Below are positions 53,518-62,769 of a stretch of 64,000 nucleotides of DNA, in pieces (positions within the stretch are counted from its first letter, which is position 1; every line of letters starts with the position of its first letter). The stretch comes from Yarrowia lipolytica. Taxonomy: Eukaryota; Ascomycota; Dipodascomycetes; Dipodascales. The position numbers were made by a program, and so were the translations under genes. The stretch spans positions 3,603,001 through 3,667,000 of the forward strand of contig NC_090775.1 of NCBI RefSeq assembly GCF_001761485.1, written 5' to 3'. The notes under the pieces were generated by a model that did not search any database, had not been told where the DNA came from, and was given only the letters and a program-made list of their open reading frames with translations.

Positions 53518-54184
53518 TTGATAATGGTTTGATTCGTGTAATAATAGACAATGACCCGTTGTCAGGGCAGTACTCTCCACCCTGTGTATACCAATACAAA
53601 CAAAAATGAACGGGTCTTCATAGAGTGAGAAGCTTGTATATAACGAACGCCTGAGACTTTATGAGAAAGAAGGTCTCCCTAAATACAGTATTTCGGGGGT
53701 AAGCAGCTAGATATAATCATCTGGACGTGTCTCATGAAATCCAGCTTCTTGTGGTTCACTCGTAACGTCTTGCCAGGATCGTCAAACGAGATGGCTTGTT
53801 GGATGTGTAGAGGGCCCAGCAGCTTGTAAAGTGACTTGGAAATAAGCAGCACCCTTATCTGTCGAGGGACAGCCTCACTGACGTCCTTTTTTCTTTTTTT
53901 TCCCGTACTTTTCAGCTATAACCGTGTTAAATCCACATATCTGACCCGGATTCGGGGGTTCAGAAGAGCTTCTGATAATTGTGTTTGTTGATTCCCTTCA
54001 CTTCCTCCTCTGGACCAGATAAATACAAAATATCAACCGTCAAACATTGCAAATTGTAGGGAATTATAAAAAAAATTATAAAATATTTTTTTTATTCTAA
54101 TGATTCATTACAGCACAGCAAAAAAAATTGGGAAAAATTGTTTTAAGCTGCTGTAGACAAAATCATTGTAAATCTGCATCTCTA
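53518..54184. other. Intergenic GPC1 - tRNA-Leu
   Basis: No gene is seen. The AT-rich part from 54058 to 54150 holds a tRNA-associated A-tailed repeat (listed separately). Confidence 0.6.
54086..54113 (-). repeat. A-tailed tRNA-associated repeat, copy upstream of tRNA-Leu
   Basis: The minus strand reads GCTG, then TAATGAATCATTAGAATAA, then an A-run. It lies 72 bp upstream of tRNA-Leu with the A-run pointing away from the tRNA. It shares its whole 23-base core with the copy at 61524. Confidence 0.8.
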
Positions 54185-54284
54185 GGCAACCTGGCCGAGC
54201 GGTCTAAGGCGCCAGGTTAAGGCTAACACCTTAACGAATATCCTGGTCTCTTCGGAGGCGAGAGTTCGAATCTCTCGGTTGTCA
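54185..54284 (+). tRNA. tRNA-Leu(AAG), intron-containing
   Basis: The acceptor stem GGCAACC pairs with GGTTGTC. The D-arm is TGGCCGAGCGGTCTAAGGCG. The anticodon stem CCAGG/CCTGG encloses TT-AAG-G plus an intron of about 18 nt. A long type II variable arm (CTC-TTCG-GAG) and the T-loop TTCGAAT follow. A long variable arm and AAG anticodon identify leucine. An oligo-T terminator follows at once. Confidence 0.95.
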
Positions 54285-54983
54285 ACTTTTTTGGCTGACT
54301 CTTCTATTGACGTCGGCTTTTATCATGCATTTGTCTTAAGTACTTCTTTTTCATTGATTTGAGGTGTGTTCTGTCGATGTCATCATATAGTACAAGTAGT
54401 GTCTCACTACCGAGCTTCAAATGCTTGGAAGTTACGCTACTGTATATCTGGCCAACCATCGATTTACTTGTATAGTGTTATGTTGAAGAACAAGACGCTA
54501 TAGACACACAGTATATCTACAGGCACTTGTACGCAATGAATGGACGCCGTATACTGTTCAAATGTTTGATATTCAGTATCACCAGCTCACATCTACAAAT
54601 ACTCCACTCCCACATGCCGGAGCCGCACGAACTTATGAGATCAACTTGTGCTCCTTGTACAAGTACCGGTACAAGTACCTGTTCCTATAGATCTGCGTGA
54701 TCAAATGCAGGTTGCACACAGAACAACAACAAGAGAGTACAACACCATCAAGTGAAATCTAATATGCTGCCACACACTGATGAGAGACACCGCTTCTATG
54801 ACATGATTGAAATGAGTTACAGTAGGATGGAAAGACTGGTCGTAGCTAGGTACAAGGATGTGGGGAGGTATGCGTTTATTAGTTCATAGACCACATGGTC
54901 TTTCCATGGGTTAATATCTCGTATAAATGTCCAATACCAGCCACTCTCATTGTATACCACTGCTGCCTGCCTCACGTCCCGTT

Positions 54984-55202
54984 TCACGGGTCATACGTGC
55001 GGCTGAACTCTACAACTTCCGTGCTGTGCGGCTCATCATCAAGTAGCCTTTCATTCTGTTGAGCATCCCGTTGTGATACAGAATATGATCCACATGTCCA
55101 TCTCTTCACCACGACATCAAGTGACACGAAAACGACACATAGCAGCGCAAGATACGACGAAAAATACCCAGTGATTTCAGCAAGAAATGTACACTCAATC
55201 AT
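54984..55202 (-). CDS. Possible 72-residue single-pass membrane protein (doubtful)
   Basis: An ATG-started frame with one hydrophobic segment (about 12-30: YFSSYLALLCVVFVSLDVVV) and a polar tail with an acidic dileucine (NERLLDDEP). Codon usage is mediocre and the family is unknown. It sits in the upstream region of the formate dehydrogenase gene on the opposite strand. It could be a chance frame. Confidence 0.2.
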   Translation of the reverse strand: MIECTFLAEITGYFSSYLALLCVVFVSLDVVVKRWTCGSYSVSQRDAQQNERLLDDEPHSTEVVEFSRTYDP

Positions 55203-55356
55203 GATACCATAACGAGGTCACTAGCCTTTCAAACCACCACCTCTAGATGACATCAAGAACGCATCACAGTGCATGTCATGCACCTCTCGTCACCCACAAC
55301 CGGGTCAAGGACTACGGAAATCCACTTGAACGATACCCGAAGCGTCTCGGGGTATC

Positions 55357-55363
55357 TATATAA
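55357..55363 (+). promoter_or_regulatory. TATA box of the formate dehydrogenase gene
   Basis: TATATAA 56 bp before the ATG at 55419. Confidence 0.65.
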
Positions 55364-55418
55364 GGCACCCATGGAACCCTGTTGATTCCTCATTCAAACA
55401 CGCACACGAACAAACACT

Positions 55419-56516
55419 ATGAAGGTCCTTCTCATTCTCTACGACGCCGGCTCCCACGCTGTTGATGAGCCCAAACTACTCGGATGCACCGAGAACGAGC
55501 TCGGTATCCGATCATGGCTCGAGTCCCAGGGCCATACTCTGGTAACCACCTCTTCCAAGGATGGCGATGACTCTGTCCTCGACAAGGAAATTGTCGACGC
55601 CGATGTCGTCATCACCACTCCCTTCCATCCCGGTTACATTACCCGAGAGCGAATTGCCAAGGCCAAGAACCTCAAAATATGTGTTACTGCAGGTGTTGGT
55701 TCCGACCATGTCGACCTTGATGCCGCCAACGAGCGAGACATTGCCGTTCTCGAGGTCACTGGTTCCAACGTCCAATCCGTCGCTGAGCACGTCGTCATGA
55801 CCATGCTCGTCCTCGTCCGAAACTTTGTCCCCGCTCACGAGCAGGTCATGGCTGGTGGTTGGGATGTTGCTGCTGTCGCCAAGGACTCTTATGACATCGA
55901 GGGTAAGGTCATTGGTACCGTTGGTGGTGGCCGAATTGGTCAGCGAGTCCTCAAGCGAGTGGCTCCCTTCAACCCTAAGGAGATGCTCTACTACGACTAC
56001 CAAGGACTTTCTGCTGAGACCGAGCAGGAGCTCAACTGTCGACGAGTCGAGAAGCTTGAAGATATGCTTGCCCAATGTGACATTGTCACCATTAACTGTC
56101 CTCTCCACGAGTCTACCAAGGGCCTCTTCAACAAGGAGATGCTCTCTCACATGAAGAAGGGTGCTTGGCTTGTCAACACCGCTCGAGGAGCTATCTGTGT
56201 CAAGGAGGATGTCGCCGAGGCTCTTGCCAACGGCCAGCTTCGAGGCTACGGTGGTGATGTGTGGTTCCCTCAGCCAGCCCCTGCCGACCACCCTTGGAGA
56301 TCGATGCGAAACAAGTACGGCGCCGGTAACGCTATGACCCCACACATATCTGGTACTTCCATTGACGCCCAGGCCCGATACGCCGAGGGCACCAAGAACA
56401 TTCTCGAGGTCTTCTTCTCCGGAAAGCAGGACTACCGACCCCAGGATATCATCTGTATCAACGGTCACTACGGTACCAAGGCTTACGGCGACGACAAGGA
56501 GCACGCCAAGAAATAG
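55419..56516 (+). CDS. FDH1: NAD-dependent formate dehydrogenase
   Basis: The 365-residue cytosolic enzyme oxidises formate to CO2 with NAD+. It is a D-isomer-specific 2-hydroxyacid dehydrogenase. Its Rossmann motif GGGRIG is at 169-174. Asp193 in YYDYQ sets NAD rather than NADP preference. Catalytic or binding residues are present: Asn117 ([11 protein letters not shown]), Arg256 (NTARGA), Asp280 (GGDVW), Gln285 and His309 (TPHISG). Length equals that of Candida boidinii-type enzymes. There is no PTS1 (C-terminus HAKK). Very strong codon bias and a close TATA box indicate high, probably inducible expression. I recall that Y. lipolytica carries several FDH paralogues, so the symbol marks the family, not one locus. 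An antisense frame is a shadow. Confidence 0.95.
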   Translation: MKVLLILYDAGSHAVDEPKLLGCTENELGIRSWLESQGHTLVTTSSKDGDDSVLDKEIVDADVVITTPFHPGYITRERIAKAKNLKICVTAGVGSDHVDLDAANERDIAVLEVTGSNVQSVAEHVVMTMLVLVRNFVPAHEQVMAGGWDVAAVAKDSYDIEGKVIGTVGGGRIGQRVLKRVAPFNPKEMLYYDYQGLSAETEQELNCRRVEKLEDMLAQCDIVTINCPLHESTKGLFNKEMLSHMKKGAWLVNTARGAICVKEDVAEALANGQLRGYGGDVWFPQPAPADHPWRSMRNKYGAGNAMTPHISGTSIDAQARYAEGTKNILEVFFSGKQDYRPQDIICINGHYGTKAYGDDKEHAKK

Positions 56517-56590
56517 ATAATATTCATTAACATACAAATACAGTCTACAGTCCTATATCGATTCGGTCGCTTCGAGTTACTGTAGGTCTT

Positions 56591-56611
56591 GTACTTGTTT
56601 TGTACAAGTAC
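56591..56611. terminator. Inverted repeat downstream of formate dehydrogenase
   Basis: GTACTTGT and ACAAGTAC form 8-bp arms around a 5-base loop, 75 bp after the stop codon. It may mark the transcript end region or simply be another member of the GTAC/TACAAGTA word family common in this DNA. Confidence 0.3.
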
Positions 56612-56775
56612 GATACTCGTACGCAAATCCAATAGTCTCATACGACTAAAGTGGCCTGCAGCAAGTCAAACACTCATTAATCAGAAGAACTAGAATGGCG
56701 CGTTTTCAGAAGCATTTGTACCAACAAAATGAACCACAGTTTTAGTACATTGGAGCAAAAAAGATTTGCAAAAAA

Positions 56776-56864
56776 AGAGGACGACAGGACTCGAACCCGC
56801 AGCCTTTGGAGGACGTCGTTCTGGAGAACCGAAATCCAATGCGCTACCATTACGCCACGTCCTC
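56776..56864 (-). tRNA. tRNA-Arg(UCG), intron-containing
   Basis: Acceptor GAGGACG pairs with CGTCCTC. The D-arm is TGGCGTAATGGTAGCGC. Anticodon stem TTGGA/TCCAA encloses TT-TCG-G plus an intron of about 17 nt. The T-arm is GCGGG-TTCGAGT-CCTGT. The T-arm and anticodon loop match eukaryotic tRNA-Arg(UCG). It reads CGA, the dominant arginine codon in the genes of this window. A T-run follows the 3' end. Confidence 0.95.
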
Positions 56865-58003
56865 ATTGTGATTTTTATTTCTGCTGAAATCTGACAGCCA
56901 CATTTTGACATATGCTTATGTGAGCCGGGAAATATTATTTTTTACCTGAAATGTATATCCATAGAATTTTTATAGATAAAAGTCCTAGAATAATAAAAAA
57001 AAAAAAAAAAGGGTCTAGTATAAAAGAAAAACCAACGTGTTGGCCCATGCCTAAATAAACACGCTGACGACTCTGATGAATGAAACTATGAAATATATAT
57101 AAAAAAACCACCTCTTCGCGGTCGCTACCCTTTGAATATAAAAAAACAAAGAAAAAAATAAAATAGAGGAGGAATAAGAGGACATCCCAAGCACTACTGT
57201 CATACGCTCTTCTGCAAACACCCGAATCCGAGTCCGATGTGTGGGTTTGACATTGCTGAGATGTATTTCCCTTGAACCCTTGAACAAAAAAAAAACAAAA
57301 CAAAACAAGAAAAACAGGCCATACACCCGTCATATAGGCGGGATCGCAGTAAGAATTGCCGCTGATATAGCATATTCCAATAACAACCTTGAAAGAACAT
57401 GTTTTGAGGGCGTTGTCTTGCACATTTGACTAATCAACTCGATACAGTGCCGTGAAATTTCGAATTGTACCATACTGACAGTACCAAAATTGTGATGCAA
57501 GTTTGTACGAGAACGAGTACTGTAGCTGTAGCATGGTTTATACCACGAGTTGCTGGACCCACTGTGATTACTAAAACATAGCCAACCATTCATATCCACA
57601 TGATACAGCAGCAGTTAGCAGCAGTTGGAACTCATGCGCACCGTCTTGAATATGAGCACGGCTGAGTTGAACAATCAAGGTGAGAGGGTGGTAAATAAGT
57701 ATAAGAGGAATTCCAGAGGTAGCTGCCAAATCTATATACCTCTAAGGTATCTGCCACCACCTTTGCAACCTGACAGCTCGCCACGAGAGAAAAATTTCGC
57801 AAGCTACCACTCCCTACCCTTGCCCAGCTCATTACTGATTAGGTTCGTCCAGCAGGTAAAAAAATCTTGTGATAACGTTACGTGATTAGAGACGACACGA
57901 CTACAAGTAGACGCAAAGGATTCCTCTAGGAGCTGACGGAAACGATAGACGAACATTCACCCAGCAACTTGTTAAACACCGCGTCGACCACCTCACATTC
58001 AAA
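56865..58003. other. A/T-tract-rich interval tRNA-Arg - FUN30
   Basis: No gene is seen. Several A-runs on the + strand (56995-57010, 57100-57170, 57288-57315) lie on the 5' side of tRNA-Arg. The first is preceded by CTAGAATAATAAA, a diverged form of the tRNA-associated repeat in the same polarity. Confidence 0.6.
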
Positions 58004-60766
58004 ATGAAAGACCAGCGAGTCCAGGTGCCTGCATCGCCCTCGCAGTCCCAAGCAAACGCGTTTTCGGCTCTCTTTGCACCTTCTGACAAGAACTCCCTCT
58101 CCAGCTTTGCCTACAACCCTTCGAAACCGGCATCCAATGGACAGAGACCCTCGGCAGCAACTCCCGCAGCCTTCACTGAAGAGCAGAAGCAGCGCCTGCA
58201 ACGACTGAAGCCCATGTTCAACCAGCTGCCCCTCGTCAAGCTGAGAGAAGCAGTTGCTAACAGCACCGATTTCGACCGAGCTGTGGCATACCTTCGACGA
58301 CAGGGTAGCATTCCATCTTCTTCTATAAACTCCGCGCCAACCCATCGAAAGCCTGCTTCACTGGTCAATCCGTTGGCTTTCCTCAACCCTTCTGTCACCA
58401 CCAAGCCTGCCCCTCTGTCAACCAAACGGGAGGTTTCCAAGTCCAAGAGTATCAGAGAGAAATGGAAAAAGGAGGAGCCTAAAGCTGAGGACGATCTCGT
58501 TGTCATGGAAGACAAGCCTAGTGCACCCAAGAGAAGGCTGGTGCAGGCAAAAGACCGAGCAGGATATACCCCTCAGCCCACACGGTCTCCCACTCCATTG
58601 TCTCCTGTGTCCATTTCTCGAGACACTCCCATGGATATCGATGAAGCAGAGGCCGACGAATCTGACGACTTCTCTGAGAAGGAAGATGTCGACCCTGGCT
58701 TCGATCTCAGAGTGTTGGAGTTCCTCAACACCTCTTCTCAGAGAGACCTCATCGACCTGTCGTCGTGTTCCCAGAAGGTCGGTGAGCTCATGGTCAAGAA
58801 CCGACCCTACAAGAACCTGCTGCAGGCCCAAAACGTTGAGTTTTCTGACTCGGAATCCTCATCTACTGAGAAGAAGCGGGGACGAGGAGGCCGAAAGCGA
58901 AACGCCGGAGAACGTATTGTTGATGCCGTCTCCGCTACTCTTCGAGGCTACGAGGCGGTGGACTCGTTGATCCAGAAGTGTGACGTCTTGGGTAACCAGG
59001 TGGCTGCCGATATCAAATCTTGGGGTGTGGATATTTTTGGAGCTAAGGACGGAGAGGGTGTTGACATTACAGACATAGACGAGGACGTTGTCAAGAAGTC
59101 GACGGTCAAGTTCCTCACCGAGAAGCCCTCTATTCTCAGTGACGATCTTGTTCTGAAGGACTACCAGCAGGTTGGAATCAACTGGCTGTATCTGCTCTAC
59201 AAGAAACGGCTATCTTGCATTCTGGCCGATGAGATGGGTCTCGGAAAGACCTGCCAGGTCATCTCTTTCATGGCTCTGCTGAAGGAGCAAGGAGAACACG
59301 AGGGTCCCCATCTTGTCGTGGTGCCTTCTTCGACACTGGAAAACTGGCTGCGAGAGTTCCAGAAATTCGCACCCTCTCTAGTTGTCGAGCCTTACTATGG
59401 CTCCCAGAACGAACGCGCCGAGATGCGAGAGACTCTGTCCGACCCCGAGAATAAATACGACGTCATTGTGACCACCTACAACCTGGCTTGTGGCACCAAA
59501 TTCGATGTGTCCTTCCTAAAGTCCATCAAATTTAATTGCTGTGTTTACGATGAGGGCCATATGCTGAAGAACTCTCAGACTGACCGATACAACAAGCTAA
59601 TGCGACTCAAGGCCAATTTCCGACTTTTGCTGACAGGTACTCCTCTGCAGAATAACCTCCGGGAGCTTGTGTCTCTGCTTGCATTTATCATTCCGTCTCT
59701 ATTTGATGGTTGTAAGGACGATTTGGCAGAGATATTCAAGCACAAGGCCACCACTAATGACGCCTCTTCACACATGCCTCTCTTGTCACAGCAGCGAGTT
59801 AACCGTGCAAAGACAATGATGACTCCATTCATTCTGCGACGAAAGAAGGAGCAGGTGCTGAAGCATCTGCCTCCCAAGACTCACGAAGTCGCATACTGCC
59901 ATCTTTCTCCTGATCAACAGGCCATTTACGACGAGCAGATGGAGCGAATGAGACAGATGCGACGAGACAGAGCTGCTGGCAAGCCTTCCTCTCGAGTTGG
60001 AAACCCCCTCATGCTTCTACGTAAGGCGGCTCTTCATCATCTGCTTTTCCGACGAAAGTTCGACGATGACACTCTCAAGAGCATGTCCAAGGAGATCATG
60101 AAGGAGGAGCGGTACTACGATGCTAACCGAGACTACATCCGAGAGGATATGGAGGTCATGAGCGACTTTGAGCTAAACAGATTAGCTCTCCAGTTCCCCA
60201 GCATCGAGAAGTATGCTCTGGAAGAGGAGCCATGGATGGACGCTGCCAAGGTTAAGAAGTTGGCCGAGATGCTGCCTATCATGAAGGAAAACAATGATAG
60301 AGTCCTCATTTTCTCGCAGTTCACCCAGTGCTTGGACATTCTTGAGTCTGTTCTTAACACTCTGGGAATTGCATTTCTCCGCCTGGACGGCCAAACCCCC
60401 GTCGAGGCCCGGCAAGACATGATCGACAAGTACTATGAGGAGACTGATATCACCGTCTTCCTGCTCTCTACCAAAGCTGGAGGGTTTGGTATTAACTTGG
60501 CATGTGCTAACACTGTTATCATTTTCGATCTTTCGTTCAACCCTCATGACGATAAGCAGGCCGAGGATCGAGCTCATCGAGTCGGTCAGACTCGGGACGT
60601 CCGAGTCATTAGACTGGTGTGTAAGGGTACTGTGGAGGAGAAGATTCTTGAGCTCAACAATACCAAGCTGGCTCTGGACAAAAGTGTGTCTGGTGAGGGT
60701 GGTGAAGAGGAGGCCAAGAAGAACGAGTCCAAGATCGAGGAGATGCTGATGGCGGATGACGAGTAG
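58004..60766 (+). CDS. FUN30: SNF2-family chromatin remodeller Fun30 (SMARCAD1/Fft3)
   Basis: The 920-residue nuclear ATPase of the Fun30/Etl1 subfamily slides or exchanges histones and supports silencing and DNA-end resection. A CUE-like ubiquitin-binding helix set lies at about 62-103 (MFNQLPLVKLREAVANSTDFDRAVAYL). An acidic/basic linker with Ser-Pro sites (TRSPTPLSPVS) follows. The ATPase has DEMGLGKT (409-416), DEGH (516-519, the subfamily's form of the DEAH box), LLTGTPLQNN, and a C-terminal helicase half ending HRVGQTRDVRVIRLV. Length is somewhat shorter than S. cerevisiae Fun30. The ATG at 58004 is the first in frame. It is intronless. Confidence 0.95.
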   Translation: MKDQRVQVPASPSQSQANAFSALFAPSDKNSLSSFAYNPSKPASNGQRPSAATPAAFTEEQKQRLQRLKPMFNQLPLVKLREAVANSTDFDRAVAYLRRQGSIPSSSINSAPTHRKPASLVNPLAFLNPSVTTKPAPLSTKREVSKSKSIREKWKKEEPKAEDDLVVMEDKPSAPKRRLVQAKDRAGYTPQPTRSPTPLSPVSISRDTPMDIDEAEADESDDFSEKEDVDPGFDLRVLEFLNTSSQRDLIDLSSCSQKVGELMVKNRPYKNLLQAQNVEFSDSESSSTEKKRGRGGRKRNAGERIVDAVSATLRGYEAVDSLIQKCDVLGNQVAADIKSWGVDIFGAKDGEGVDITDIDEDVVKKSTVKFLTEKPSILSDDLVLKDYQQVGINWLYLLYKKRLSCILADEMGLGKTCQVISFMALLKEQGEHEGPHLVVVPSSTLENWLREFQKFAPSLVVEPYYGSQNERAEMRETLSDPENKYDVIVTTYNLACGTKFDVSFLKSIKFNCCVYDEGHMLKNSQTDRYNKLMRLKANFRLLLTGTPLQNNLRELVSLLAFIIPSLFDGCKDDLAEIFKHKATTNDASSHMPLLSQQRVNRAKTMMTPFILRRKKEQVLKHLPPKTHEVAYCHLSPDQQAIYDEQMERMRQMRRDRAAGKPSSRVGNPLMLLRKAALHHLLFRRKFDDDTLKSMSKEIMKEERYYDANRDYIREDMEVMSDFELNRLALQFPSIEKYALEEEPWMDAAKVKKLAEMLPIMKENNDRVLIFSQFTQCLDILESVLNTLGIAFLRLDGQTPVEARQDMIDKYYEETDITVFLLSTKAGGFGINLACANTVIIFDLSFNPHDDKQAEDRAHRVGQTRDVRVIRLVCKGTVEEKILELNNTKLALDKSVSGEGGEEEAKKNESKIEEMLMADDE

Positions 60767-60975
60767 CTATGTAACGGACGATAAATAAACGCATAAGATC
60801 TGAACTTAGAAACATTAATAGATTATTTACACTTTTTTGGGTACTTTTACTCGCGCGAGTATTGGGATGTATGTACTGTACTTGTAGGTAAGACCTTCAA
60901 AAGAAACACATCATGACTTTGCAGGACGAGATACCAGCTACCCAAGGAAAAAGAGAGCAAGCCAGAAATAAAAAG

Positions 60976-61048
60976 TGATCATGCCGAGGATCGAACTCGG
61001 AGCCTCCCCGGTGTGAGCGGGACGTGATAACCATTACACCACACGACC
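60976..61048 (-). tRNA. tRNA-Val(CAC)
   Basis: A 73-nt gene without intron. Acceptor GGTCGTG pairs with CATGATC. The D-arm is TGGTGTAATGGTTATCAC. Anticodon loop CT-CAC-AC lies between TCCCG and CGGGG, and the T-loop is TTCGATC. It is the only one of the six tRNA genes here with no intron. Confidence 0.95.
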
Positions 61049-61093
61049 TTTTTCACGTGACATAATAAGAATGATTGCCATGCAATTATGGAT

Positions 61094-61172
61094 AATGAAT
61101 CAATAGAATAAAAAAAAGAATGAATCATTAGAATAATAAAAATCATTGCAATGAATCATTAGGATAAAAAAA
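61094..61172 (+). repeat. Three A-tailed tRNA-associated repeats upstream of tRNA-Val
   Basis: Copies at 61094-61117, 61119-61143 and 61150-61172 each read AATGAATCA(T/A)TAG(A/G)ATA followed by an A-run. The first begins 46 bp from the 5' end of tRNA-Val. All A-runs point away from the tRNA. Confidence 0.85.
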
Positions 61173-61245
61173 GGATTATTGTCCAAACCTTGGGGAATTA
61201 AGGATGTCCATCAAAAAAGTGGAAAGGGTGTACTCATGAGTAGTA

Positions 61246-61338
61246 CTCCCCCACAGGGGCTCGAACCCTGGACATTTCGGTTGCAATGCCTTTAGGGTTA
61301 CTAAAAGCCGAACGCTCTACCAACTGAGCTATAGGGGA
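61246..61338 (-). tRNA. tRNA-Lys(UUU), intron-containing
   Basis: Acceptor TCCCCTA pairs with TGGGGGA. The D-arm is TAGCTCAGTTGGTAGAGC. Anticodon stem TTCGG/CCGAA encloses CT-TTT-A and an intron of about 20 nt. The T-loop is TTCGAGC. This is typical of eukaryotic tRNA-Lys. Confidence 0.95.
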
Positions 61339-61383
61339 TTTTTTCATATTTGGTAATTCTGGGCTACCAAATCTGAATTTCGC

Positions 61384-61562
61384 AAATCATTAGCTGAATC
61401 ATTAGAAAAAAAAATTATAGAATCATTAGAATAAAAAAAAATAAATAGCTGTAGTAAATCATTAAGAATATATATATTATATAAAAAAGCGCCAATAACC
61501 CGGCTTACTAGGGTATATATATAGCTGTAATGAATCATTAGAATAATAATAATAATAAAAAA
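61384..61562 (+). repeat. Cluster of A-tailed tRNA-associated repeats upstream of tRNA-Lys
   Basis: About five copies or partial copies, at 61384, 61394-61413, 61420-61440, 61456-61470 and 61524-61562. The last has the full GCTG plus TAATGAATCATTAGAATAA core followed by (AAT)n and A. The first begins 46 bp from the tRNA-Lys 5' end, the same distance as at tRNA-Val. A-runs point away from the tRNA. Confidence 0.85.
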
Positions 61563-61802
61563 AGCAGCGCACACCGAAACGATTTGTAAGTGCATGATTT
61601 ATCGAACGCCAATTACTACACAATACAACTGGCTCGATAGTCATGTGCATAGTCGTATATAACGGCAACAGGCAACAACGAGTTTAATAAAACAGCTTGT
61701 GTCTGTATAGACTTCCAATTCAAAATTACGCTACAAGCACGACGCCTCAGGCTCAGTCAAACGAACTGAGGTGCCCTTTATTCTGCCACTATGAGTGGTG
61801 TC

Positions 61803-61815
61803 GCTTGGCAGAATC

Positions 61816-61852
<37 letters not shown>

Positions 61853-61908
61853 TTGACATTGTGTAGAGACATAGGGGGGTGTAAGAATAAAGTGGGAGCT
61901 TCGGCGCC
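61803..61908 (+). pseudogene. Fragment of 25S ribosomal RNA
   Basis: About 106 bp match the highly conserved large-subunit rRNA segment from GCTTGGCAGAATCAGCGG through AGACCCTGTTGAGCTTGACT to GTGGGAGCTTCGGCGCC. From memory it differs from the S. cerevisiae 25S sequence at about four places (two substitutions, two single-A insertions). Sequence on both sides is unrelated, so this is an isolated piece, not an rDNA unit. Confidence 0.9.
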
Positions 61909-62100
61909 GCCAGAAGGAACTCCAGAGACGCGTAGATCTTGTCATGGGGAAGGGTGTCGACCACGTGATCCAGACCATCAGTGAGCTCGTACAGCGAGAC
62001 GTCCAGCTAAGGACCCACAGTTGTGTAGAAGATCTGCTGCTGCTCGGTGTAATCTTTTAAAAAAGACCCAGGCAGACATGAGGGGACACGGTGCCAAACA
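61909..62100 (-). pseudogene. Broken piece of a protein-coding gene, identity unknown
   Basis: The minus strand keeps one frame across the interval with good Yarrowia-type codons: FLKDYTEQQQIFYTTVGP, one TAG stop, then LDVSLYELTDGLDHVV, DTLPHDKIYASLEFLLAAP. It has no start, no proper end, and abuts the 25S rRNA fragment directly. The protein family is not recognised. Confidence 0.5.
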
Positions 62101-62220
62101 AGTTAGAGGCACAAATTGATACTCGTGGCATTAATTACGTACAAGTAGATATTAGATACTTCTCTTATTTTTAGTTCATCTGAGATGCTTTTTTTTTACT
62201 TTGTTGTTTAGCCTACTTGT

Positions 62221-62254
62221 AGGTATTGAAGATCATAAGTATTATTGATGTGAT
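62221..62254 (+). repeat. 34-bp direct repeat, left copy
   Basis: Begins AGGTATTGAAG and ends TTGATGTGAT. It is identical over 34 bp to the segment at 63050-63083. Confidence 0.95.
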
Positions 62255-62312
62255 ATAGCTAGTTAATTAACAACTTACAACCCACTTCTAGGGAAAACGC
62301 GTTCCGATAGTT

Positions 62313-62338
62313 AGCACACACCAGAAAGGGTGTGTGCT
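62313..62338. repeat. Perfect hairpin, 10-bp arms
   Basis: AGCACACACC and GGTGTGTGCT form perfectly paired arms around the 6-base loop AGAAAG. It lies between the two 34-bp repeats. Confidence 0.9.
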
Positions 62339-62543
62339 TGCTCATTCACCAGAAAAGAGATTCTAAGATCAGTGGATAAAAACTATCTACAGGATGGAAC
62401 ATCTCGTCTACGAACCCAGCTTGATTCCTCTCATCACTATGTGGTGACATCTCATCATTATGTGAGGAATTAGCCAGGTATTACCCACCGGGTATTACCT
62501 TCAACAGTAGGTGTGGGGGAATACTCCAGGGAAATAGACATTG

Positions 62544-62590
62544 GTTTTTTTTTTTTTATTTTTTTTTTTTATTCTAATGATCATTTCAGC
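62544..62590 (-). repeat. A-tailed tRNA-associated repeat
   Basis: The minus strand reads GCTGAAATGATCATTAGAAT and then two long A-runs separated by TA-type bases. It is 5' of tRNA-Tyr (about 820 bp away), with the A-run pointing away. Confidence 0.75.
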
Positions 62591-62769
62591 TAACTCGAAG
62601 CCCCATTAAACAAATTGTTATACAAGCACATCGCGATTGGGATTCGCGATTCGGTTGTTCAGGGAGAGCGCGCCATGACATTTTTGCTCCGCGTGTTCAA
62701 TGTATTCTTTCCTGTTCCAATCTCTTGACCAGTTAAATATATCATCAAATTTTTATTTAAAAAAGGGGG

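Larger units (their letters stand above)
54285..55418. other. Intergenic tRNA-Leu - formate dehydrogenase
   Basis: This contains a GTAC-rich palindrome at 54655-54679, a weak small-ORF candidate at 54984-55202 and the formate dehydrogenase promoter. Confidence 0.55.

Noticed and set aside
55512-56537. 341-codon antisense frame over formate dehydrogenase
   Set aside because: Shadow of a very strongly biased gene; no motif.
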